Part shown: positions 36,187 through 42,809 of the stretch, piece by piece
Layout: each line of letters opens with the position of its first letter
How positions within the stretch are numbered: position 1 is the stretch's first letter
Source: Scalindua sp964437425
GTDB lineage: Bacteria; Planctomycetota; Brocadiia; Brocadiales; Scalinduaceae
Length of the DNA stretch: 64,000 bases
Reading direction: 5' to 3'
NCBI GenBank assembly: GCA_964437425.1
Contig: CAYTGO010000001.1
Span: forward strand, 186,001 to 250,000
Made by a program: the position numbers and the translations under genes
Notes under the pieces: generated by a model
Database searches by the model: none
The model's input: the letters and a program-made list of their open reading frames with translations, nothing else
Told to the model about the DNA's origin: nothing

Positions 36187-37286
36187 TTTTTTCTGTATTT
36201 TATCTTCAGTATAAGGGATTGAATCGGAATCCCTATAAGGTTCATGAGTAGGATTGCATACATTATACCTTCAGGTATTGGTGTAAAACTTCTGATTACT
36301 ACCGTGATAAGACCGCAGCCTATACCAAAAATCCATTTGCCGATTTGACTGTATGTAGTTGTGATTGGATCTGTCGCCATAAAAAAAGCAGCAAAGATAA
36401 GGCCTCCGCTCAGCAGTTGAAATAGGGGAGGAGCCACGGTGTTTCCGATTAAGAAAGATAAAACGACGGAGAAGATAAATACGCTACCTAAATATGCAAC
36501 AGGAATTCTCCAGTTTGCGATCCTTTTAAAACATAGCCATACTCCCATTATGATGATAGAGATCCTGCATGTTTCTCCCAGCGAGCCGGTGTTTAATCCG
36601 AACATAAGAGAGAAGTACGATGCGGTTTCACCGATTTCCTTATAAACTATGAGAGGTGTTGCATGTGTTATCGCATCCACTCCATGAATTAAAGAGTGGG
36701 CTGTTGGTATGCCGATGAAGGGTTCCTGCCATCCGGTGACTACTATGGTGGGAAAGCATATTGTCAACAACAGGCGGCCAAGCAGGGCGGGGTTAACAAG
36801 GTTATGACCCACTCCACCGAGTATATTCCTGAACAGTATACTTATTGCTGCTCCTACTCCAATTAGCCAGAGAGGGGCCTGTGGCGGTAATAATGCGGGG
36901 ATAAAGAGGCAGGTTACAAATCCTCCTTCATTGATCCTCTCTTCTCTGGCCAGTACTACCCATATTACGTCCACTACAAAAACACCGATCGCGAATGATA
37001 CAATAAGTTTGGGTACTACGCATAAGAACCCATAAAAGTATATTGCGGGTACAACCCATCCAAAAAACAGTGCCACAAGTACACCGCCCATGTACTGTTT
37101 AACATCCATATTGCTCCGAATGTAGGGAGGGGCCTGAGCTGTATCTTTTGTGCTTCTAATTAAACCGTCACACGCCTCGAACAGCGCACCGAATAGGAAA
37201 TTAACCTTTGGGCGTGATTGAACAAAACCCTCTGCCTTGTTCAGGTTGTTATTTAAAAATGTTTCAATACTTTTAAATATTTTCAT
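36183..37286 (-). CDS. nqrB: NQR subunit B (RnfD-like membrane subunit)
   Basis: A 367-residue polytopic protein. It matches NqrB through NEGGFVTCLFIPALLPPQAP, NILGGVGHNLVNPALLGRLL, GSLGETCRISIIIMGVW and FFMATDPITTTYSQIGKW. The covalent-FMN motif SGAT of NqrB/RnfD appears as THATPL, keeping the Thr. At 367 residues it is closer to RnfD (about 350) than Vibrio NqrB (415). It carries FMN and part of the Na+/quinone path. It lies 3 bases after the NqrA/RnfC-like gene. Confidence 0.9.
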   Translation of the reverse strand: MKIFKSIETFLNNNLNKAEGFVQSRPKVNFLFGALFEACDGLIRSTKDTAQAPPYIRSNMDVKQYMGGVLVALFFGWVVPAIYFYGFLCVVPKLIVSFAIGVFVVDVIWVVLAREERINEGGFVTCLFIPALLPPQAPLWLIGVGAAISILFRNILGGVGHNLVNPALLGRLLLTICFPTIVVTGWQEPFIGIPTAHSLIHGVDAITHATPLIVYKEIGETASYFSLMFGLNTGSLGETCRISIIIMGVWLCFKRIANWRIPVAYLGSVFIFSVVLSFLIGNTVAPPLFQLLSGGLIFAAFFMATDPITTTYSQIGKWIFGIGCGLITVVIRSFTPIPEGIMYAILLMNLIGIPIQSLILKIKYRKK

Positions 37287-37289
37287 TTT

Positions 37290-38303
37290 TTATTTATTTG
37301 TGGACTTACATTCTCTAATTACCTGTAGCAGTTCCAGTTTTGAAGGACATATATAACCGCAGAGTCCGCACTCTATACATTTGTCTAATGCATAGATACG
37401 TGCCTTCCTTTTTTCTCCACGTGAATAACAGTGCCAGTAGAGAGCAGGTTCAAGATTCACCGGGCAGATATCATCACAATAATTGCAGTACACACAGCGC
37501 CTCAATTCTCCCCTGAGGCTTGTCGTAAAGCGTAGTTCATTACTCCTTATGTAAGGGAAAGGTGTCTTGTAGTCTCTCTCCTCCATTACGACAATATTCT
37601 TTACAGACCAGTCAAGCGCTTTAGTCAAGTCTTTAACCTCGGTTCCATTCAGAGGTCCGTCAAAAAAAACACGATATTTGATATCAGTTTTGATATATTT
37701 TTTTAAAACAGTTTCAATAGGTGTACCGGGTCTTATCTTGAGTATCCTGTTTTCATGTAAACCGGTTCCGGAAATTGGCACAAGATGTACTTCGTTTTCT
37801 CTCTTTAGTATGTAGTGTTCATAAATGCCGGTGATGGATTGTGCGTCTAATAATAGAACTCCATGTTCAATTGGATTCTCACCAAAGGTGATATTCAATC
37901 CAAGAACATTCTTTAAAAGAAGTACAGGTGCGTCATAAGGATAAACAGGTTTCATGCTATACGTATGCAACCATTCATGCTTTTTTTCAAACCGTATTAA
38001 GTCGTTAATAAGATCATCTTCACGGCGCTCAACAATAATGCAACACTGTGAGTCCGGAAAGTACTCTGATCTTACTTTCTCCAGCCTGTGCAGGTAATTT
38101 GTCGTATTGTTTTTGAGGATAGCCCAGTGAGGAAGTGCCCACGGCTCGGTAGGGCAAAGATTAATTACAATGTGTTCAACCTTTTTTTTGGGGAAGGAGA
38201 AACTGAAATCTTCTGTCTGGCCACTGTACCTTACCGACACAATGTCTTCAGAAAACTCTGTAGGAAACGCCTTTATGAGATCATAGCCTTTTTTATATAC
38301 CAT
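37290..38303 (-). CDS. NqrA/RnfC-like subunit carrying two [4Fe-4S] motifs
   Basis: A 337-residue protein in the nqrA position. The C-terminus combines the NqrA-like ending (VNLEPALYWHCYSRG, IYALDKC, YICPSKLELLQVIREC) with two RnfC-type ferredoxin motifs: C270/C273/C276/C280 and C309/C312/C315/C319. Vibrio NqrA has no such clusters. RnfC has them but also an N-terminal lipoyl-like domain and a glycine-rich NADH/FMN region, which I cannot find here. It probably links ferredoxin-like electron flow, or a partner protein, to the membrane core. It is the first gene of the operon. Confidence 0.8.
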   Translation of the reverse strand: MVYKKGYDLIKAFPTEFSEDIVSVRYSGQTEDFSFSFPKKKVEHIVINLCPTEPWALPHWAILKNNTTNYLHRLEKVRSEYFPDSQCCIIVERREDDLINDLIRFEKKHEWLHTYSMKPVYPYDAPVLLLKNVLGLNITFGENPIEHGVLLLDAQSITGIYEHYILKRENEVHLVPISGTGLHENRILKIRPGTPIETVLKKYIKTDIKYRVFFDGPLNGTEVKDLTKALDWSVKNIVVMEERDYKTPFPYIRSNELRFTTSLRGELRRCVYCNYCDDICPVNLEPALYWHCYSRGEKRKARIYALDKCIECGLCGYICPSKLELLQVIRECKSTNK

Positions 38304-38341
38304 TTAAGCTAACCTTTTAGTCGTGTATAACTTAAAGTATC

Positions 38342-38370
38342 ATTATATATTGATTATATATGAATTACAA
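38342..38370 (-). promoter_or_regulatory. Sigma-70-type promoter of the nqr operon
   Basis: On the minus strand TTGTAA (38365-38370) and a perfect TATAAT (38342-38347) are separated by 17 bases. Transcription would start near 38334, about 30 bases before the first nqr start codon. Confidence 0.6.
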
Positions 38371-38544
38371 TTTTAAGTTGAAGGAAATGTGGTGGAGGTC
38401 TTTAGTGTATGTGGATTTAGATAGCGATTAAGAATACACTTGCAACAGGTAAAATACTCTTTAAAATGCGACATTATACGGTAATTATAGAATAACTTGC
38501 TCGTTGCCAGTACCAACCATGTTATTCTATCCGGGAGAAAACGG

Positions 38545-38976
38545 ATGAGCAAATACATATCAGTTATCATACTTAGCGTCTTTTTCATATACATCATCTC
38601 ATCAAGCATTTCATATGCAAACGATATTTCTGCTGCAACTGAAGATGGTAGAGGTGTGATCCTCCACGATGATGGGACTTGGGAATTTGCTGATTTTGAA
38701 AAATCTGTTGAGTTGAAGGGGGAACAGGCGAAGGCGTTTGTTAAAAGCCTGCCATGTTCAAGAGGGGGTACTGTAGGCCAATATCTGAGTAAAAAAGTTG
38801 AAATTCCATCGGTAGAAGATTTGGGTTGGAAAGTGTATCCAAAGGAAGACGGTTTTGAAGTGGAACGGTTGTTATTAACCCGACAGAAAATAGAATCTAA
38901 ATACAGATGGCATGTCTACAAATCCGGCAAAGTGAAGCCTATCAACAGCAAGGCATTTGGTATTACTAAAGAGTAG
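38545..38976 (+). CDS. Secreted small protein, unknown function
   Basis: About 143 residues from ATG 38545, which has GGGAG eight bases upstream; the longer TTG-start reading at 38497 would bury the signal peptide. Residues 1-27 form a Sec signal (SVIILSVFFIYIISSSISYA). The mature protein starts with a DGRGVILHDDGTWEF stretch, a motif seen in short secreted proteins annotated as DUF3157-like. The remainder has no recognised motif. It is divergent from the nqr operon. Confidence 0.6.
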   Translation: MSKYISVIILSVFFIYIISSSISYANDISAATEDGRGVILHDDGTWEFADFEKSVELKGEQAKAFVKSLPCSRGGTVGQYLSKKVEIPSVEDLGWKVYPKEDGFEVERLLLTRQKIESKYRWHVYKSGKVKPINSKAFGITKE

Positions 38977-39127
38977 ATGTAATAACTTTTTTCGTACAAA
39001 ATGAAATGATTCCACTTGCAAATTATATTTAATTAAAGATATTTATTTTGATACCGATAAGTATATAGTATTACATTTAAGTAAGAGTACTATTTGTTCT
39101 GTAAATTTTTTATAAGGGATTATGATG

Positions 39128-39496
39128 ATGAGATTCGGAGACTATCTGATAGAGAAAGATATTATAAGCAGGGAAGATCTGGATGTAGCTCTTAAGTTTC
39201 AAACTGAAAAAAGCTTGAGATTAGGAGCCCTGGCTGTAGAAGATGGTCTTTTGACTGAGGAACAGTTAAGTGCTATTATGGATCGCCAGAGAGCGGTTGA
39301 GGATGCCGGCCTGTTTGGAGAAATAGCAATTAATATGCAACTGTTAAGTGAAGAACAGGTTCATGGCCTTTTAAACAAACAAAAGGAATATGATAAGATA
39401 TTAGGCCAGATATTAGTACTATCCGGAGCTCTCAGTAAGAGCACAAAGGAAGAAGAGTTAAAGCTATTTCACAAAAAGCTGGAAGAAGATAATTAA
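39128..39496 (+). CDS. Stand-alone MshEN/GspE-N-type repeat protein (possible c-di-GMP receptor)
   Basis: A 122-residue cytoplasmic protein made almost wholly of 24-residue units of the MshEN type (R-L-G near the start, G-L/I-L/I in the middle, Leu then Gln at the end). The units are at 2-25, 31-54 and 62-85, with a partial fourth from 91. MshEN motifs of MshE bind c-di-GMP, and here they stand alone with no ATPase. ATG 39128 is chosen because AAGGG lies nine bases upstream; two further ATGs precede it directly. A GGDEF cyclase lies 0.9 kb away. Confidence 0.7.
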   Translation: MRFGDYLIEKDIISREDLDVALKFQTEKSLRLGALAVEDGLLTEEQLSAIMDRQRAVEDAGLFGEIAINMQLLSEEQVHGLLNKQKEYDKILGQILVLSGALSKSTKEEELKLFHKKLEEDN

Positions 39497-39668
39497 GCCC
39501 CGCACTTGCCATTTCACAGTTAACTACATTTCTGATGTTTAAAGAACTCTGAATCAAGATGGAAAGAAATATAACTTGATTCTGTATGGTTATAGATTAA
39601 TATCTGGTATAGAGTAGATTGCATGGTTAACTTATCCTTTCTTTATAACCTTACTTTAGGAGATTGCT

Positions 39669-40262
39669 ATGAATGGCTATGTTAAATATTTTTTAGTCGC
39701 AATTGCTGTTATTTTTTTATTCATAGGATGTCAATCACAACAGGTAGTCGAAAAGAGTAGCACCGAAAAGCATGTGTGTTCAGCATGTGAAAAGGGGAAA
39801 TCCGGTGAAGCAGTGTGGTGTGATTCTTGTGGGGCTGGTTACGTTAAAGGTGAAAAAGTAAAATGCAAACACTGCTTTGATGGTATGTCAGGTGAGAAAG
39901 GTGTTTGGTGTGAGTCCTGCAACACAGGCTATTTAAAAGGTGAGAAAGTTGATTGTAAGAAGTGCTGTACTACAGGAGTTATTTGTGAAACATGCCAAGC
40001 CGAGAAAAGTAGCACCGAAAAGCATGTATGTTCAGCATGTGAAAAGGGTAAATCTGGTGAAGCAGTATGGTGTGATTCTTGTGGGGCTGGTTACGTTAAA
40101 GGTGAAAAAGTAAAATGCAAGCACTGCTTTGAAGGTATGACAGGTGAAAAAGGTGTTTGGTGTGAGTCTTGTAACACAGGCTATTTAAAAGGTGAGAAGG
40201 TTGATTGTAAGAAGTGTTGTACTACAGGGGTTGTTTGTGAAACGTGTCAAAATAAGAGCTGA
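39669..40262 (+). CDS. Cys-rich putative lipoprotein with two near-identical zinc-ribbon-like repeats
   Basis: A 197-residue protein. An N-terminal hydrophobic segment ends in LFIGC, a possible lipobox with C21 as lipid anchor. The mature part is two copies of an 83-residue unit (28-110 and 112-194). Each copy holds pairs such as CSACEKG, WCDSCGAGY, CKHC, WCESCNTGY and CKKCC, with internal half-repeats. This would bind metals, most likely zinc. It has its own AGGAG-type site (TTAGGAG). No named family is recognised, and the function is unknown. Confidence 0.75.
   Translation: MNGYVKYFLVAIAVIFLFIGCQSQQVVEKSSTEKHVCSACEKGKSGEAVWCDSCGAGYVKGEKVKCKHCFDGMSGEKGVWCESCNTGYLKGEKVDCKKCCTTGVICETCQAEKSSTEKHVCSACEKGKSGEAVWCDSCGAGYVKGEKVKCKHCFEGMTGEKGVWCESCNTGYLKGEKVDCKKCCTTGVVCETCQNKS
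39750..40250 (+). repeat. In-gene tandem duplication, period 252 bp
   Basis: Two units, 39750-39998 and 40002-40250, encode 83-residue segments that differ at only a few residues (D/E, S/T and I/V changes). The nucleotide sequences also match closely, which indicates recent duplication or ongoing gene conversion. Confidence 0.9.
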
Positions 40263-40315
40263 GCTAACATAGAAAACATTATTGCCTATAATTCTATTAT
40301 TTAGCTGTAAATTTT

Positions 40316-40358
40316 AAAAAGGCGTTCTTGTTTCAATTAGACGCAAGGATGCCTTTTT
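40316..40358. terminator. Bidirectional terminator between convergent genes
   Basis: AAAAAGGC pairs with GCCTTTTT at the ends, and partly complementary GTTCTTG/CAAGGAT stretches lie inside. Terminal A/T runs on both sides allow function in both directions between the lipoprotein and diguanylate cyclase genes. Confidence 0.7.
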
Positions 40359-40364
40359 CTGTTA

Positions 40365-41402
40365 CTAATCACTGTTTGATACCATAGATTCTGCTGCTAC
40401 ACGGTTTCTTCCTGTATTCTTTGCGGAGTATAGTGCCTGGTCACCTCTGTCGACAAAATCACTAAGAGGCTCACCCTGTCTATATTGCGCTGCGCCAATC
40501 GAGACTGTTATCATTCCCAGTTTTTCTGTCTTGCCTTTTCTTTCCAGCTTTAATCTGGAGATCGAAGCCCGTATATTCTCTGCAACAGTAGCTGCTCCCA
40601 GAAGTGGTGTTTCCGGAAGTATCACGGCGAATTCCTCTCCACCGATACGTGCAACAATATCTTTTCCTCTGATATTTTTTGTGATATTTTTTGCCACAAA
40701 CTTAAGTACTTCATCACCTACAATGTGTCCATGCGTGTCGTTAAATTTCTTAAAATGGTCTATATCTATAACCAGTACACACAAATTATCTGTAGCAGTG
40801 CTGGACAGCTTTGACAGAGTTTCATCAAACCCTTTTCTATTCATGACTCCTGTCAGAAAATCATGTAACAATTCGCTCTTTGCATGTTCAAATTCCTTTT
40901 GCAAGACCTGTAACGTTTTTGTCGTCTCTTTTAATCTCTGCTGTGTCGCATCTCCGGACTTTCTTATTTCCTTCGTTGCCACAATGACTTCATCAAGAAC
41001 ATTCCTGATGTCCCTAACAGACATGTCATCTGACAATCTTTCAACACTTGATAATGCTGTAGACTCATACTCCTCGGTTTGCCCGCTTAAATCCTTCAAC
41101 TCTCCGAAAACTGTCAATAGTGTTTGTTGTAATTTTTCTCGAATTCCATTCAGCGTATTCTCCTCTTTTTCGACGACAAAGCGCTGATAAATCTCTTCGT
41201 TTTTTTCCTCTGTATACGGTTCATTCCTTTCAGTAATAGAATCAATAGCTTTCTGGAGTCCTTTGTTTTTACCAGAGACGTAGTGATACCATGTTGTATA
41301 GTTCCTTGGTGTAATGGGGATACCGTGTTTAGTCATCAGTGGCAGTATGAGCCGAACGTATCTGGCCGTCTCTTCCTGCGATTCTGTAGTAGTCATTATC
41401 AT
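40365..41402 (-). CDS. Diguanylate cyclase (GGDEF domain)
   Basis: A 345-residue protein. Residues 1-175 form an alpha-helical, coiled-coil-prone sensory part without membrane helices. The GGDEF domain covers about 178-340, with the active site GGEEF at 254-258 and a matching inhibitory I-site RGKD (245-248) exactly five residues before it. Catalytic residues are intact, so it should make c-di-GMP from two GTP and be product-inhibited. The start could also be the ATG at 41396, and neither choice has a clear Shine-Dalgarno. It may supply c-di-GMP to the nearby MshEN-like protein. Confidence 0.92.
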   Translation of the reverse strand: MIMTTTESQEETARYVRLILPLMTKHGIPITPRNYTTWYHYVSGKNKGLQKAIDSITERNEPYTEEKNEEIYQRFVVEKEENTLNGIREKLQQTLLTVFGELKDLSGQTEEYESTALSSVERLSDDMSVRDIRNVLDEVIVATKEIRKSGDATQQRLKETTKTLQVLQKEFEHAKSELLHDFLTGVMNRKGFDETLSKLSSTATDNLCVLVIDIDHFKKFNDTHGHIVGDEVLKFVAKNITKNIRGKDIVARIGGEEFAVILPETPLLGAATVAENIRASISRLKLERKGKTEKLGMITVSIGAAQYRQGEPLSDFVDRGDQALYSAKNTGRNRVAAESMVSNSD

Positions 41403-41804
41403 TAATCTATTTCATTGAGATTTGTGAAAGCAAAGTAATTTTTATATTACGCAATATATGTACCAATAATTAGTTCTGACTGAAACATTTTATATAAGTC
41501 TTAAGTTGCTTTATGGGCGACTGTTATGGCTTGATATGTATTCTTCCATTTGGTCTGGCATGTTGTTTTGTGTCAAAAAATAGCACTAACTGTAGTAATA
41601 CTGGAAAGTGCCAGTATTACAGCAGTATTGGCCCTGCTGTCTGCTAATATTCTTCATTGTCTATGGTTCATAAAAGCGTAGCCATCTTTCTTTTGCATTG
41701 ACTTCAATAATACTCAGGGGTACCATTTCTTAACTTTAAATTAGGAAGACCAAAACTTTAACATTATAGTTTGTATACCTCATTGACTATCAGCCAATAC
41801 AAGA
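41403..41804. other. Intergenic region with two adjoining hairpins
   Basis: 402 bases without a supported ORF. A perfect 10-bp stem with six-base loop (41595-41604 with 41611-41620) overlaps by one base a second stem (41620-41625 with 41634-41639), so the two can compete. They lie about 165 bases before the 2-hydroxyacid dehydrogenase start. A regulatory or non-coding RNA role is possible. Otherwise nothing is seen. Confidence 0.5.
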
Positions 41805-42809
41805 ATGACCAAAACGTTAAAAATATTGTTATGTTCAGATGATGACGGTGTAATGGTTAAAACCATAGAAGCCGTGATCAGTAGTAAAGGATTTGAGGCA
41901 AACACTGTTCTTGTTAGAGATCAGCACGACGCAAAATCTATATCTAAAGAGATAGTGGATGCTGATGTTGTGTATCCGGACAAAGCCATGATAACAAGGA
42001 ACATGATAATGAGTGCGGAGAAGGTAAGATTATTCCAGTGTGGTACCGGATACGATACTGTAGATCTTGAGTCGGCCAGAGAGAGAGAGATTCCTGTATG
42101 CAATATGCCCGGTATTACGGCACAGTCCGTAGCCGAGCATGCAATGTACCTTGTGTTGGCATTAGCTAAGGATGACAGGGATTATGGGAAAGAGATGAAG
42201 GAGGGTAAGTGGATCAGGGGTGGTGGTATTGAGCTTGCCGGGAAAACACTGGGTTTGATGGGATATGGTAACATCGGCAAGATACATGCCAGGATGGCTC
42301 ATGCATTTGGAATGAAGACAGTAGCATGCAGGAAGAATAAGGAGAGAGGGAATGAGGGTCTTGATTTTGTAGATATTGTTGATTTTGACTATTTATTGGA
42401 AAAATCAGATATAGTTTCTATTCTTATTCCTTTAATAAGCCATGGCAGTTGCAAGACGGAAAGGTTGATTGGCAAAAAAGAGTTGGAAAAAATTGGTGGA
42501 GAAGGGCTCGGATGGTTGATAAATACATCCAGAGGAGCAATAATCAATGAGAAGTATCTAATAGAGTCAATAAAAAACGGAGTTATTAAGAAAGCAGGTC
42601 TGGATGTGTATGAAGCTGAACCTCTTCCGGAGCATAGTGAATTGAGAAGACTTCCAAATGTCATACTTACTCCGCACATAGCCGGTGACACGAAAGAAGC
42701 TCTGATTGCAAGGTACACTCTGATTGCAGAAAATGCAATCAGAGTTATGAACAACGAAAGGCCACAGTACATTGTAAAAGAGCTGCAATCTGTTTTCACT
42801 AATCCTTAG
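41805..42809 (+). CDS. D-2-hydroxyacid dehydrogenase (phosphoglycerate-dehydrogenase-like)
   Basis: A 334-residue enzyme with substrate-binding halves around a Rossmann domain (LMGYGNIGKIHARMA). Family residues are seen in NTSRGAIINE (catalytic Arg), GLDVYEAEPLPEH (Glu) and LTPHIAGDT (His). The ACT regulatory domain of SerA is absent, so length and sequence fit PGDH-like or glyoxylate/hydroxypyruvate reductase-type members. It oxidises or reduces a 2-hydroxy/2-oxo acid with NAD(H). Its 3' end overlaps the convergent TIR-TPR gene by 4 bases. Confidence 0.88.
   Translation: MTKTLKILLCSDDDGVMVKTIEAVISSKGFEANTVLVRDQHDAKSISKEIVDADVVYPDKAMITRNMIMSAEKVRLFQCGTGYDTVDLESAREREIPVCNMPGITAQSVAEHAMYLVLALAKDDRDYGKEMKEGKWIRGGGIELAGKTLGLMGYGNIGKIHARMAHAFGMKTVACRKNKERGNEGLDFVDIVDFDYLLEKSDIVSILIPLISHGSCKTERLIGKKELEKIGGEGLGWLINTSRGAIINEKYLIESIKNGVIKKAGLDVYEAEPLPEHSELRRLPNVILTPHIAGDTKEALIARYTLIAENAIRVMNNERPQYIVKELQSVFTNP

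Noticed and set aside
39750..40250. CRISPR array
   Set aside because: The repeat is a coding 252-bp tandem duplication, not short repeats with unique spacers; no CRISPR-like array or cas gene was seen anywhere in the window.
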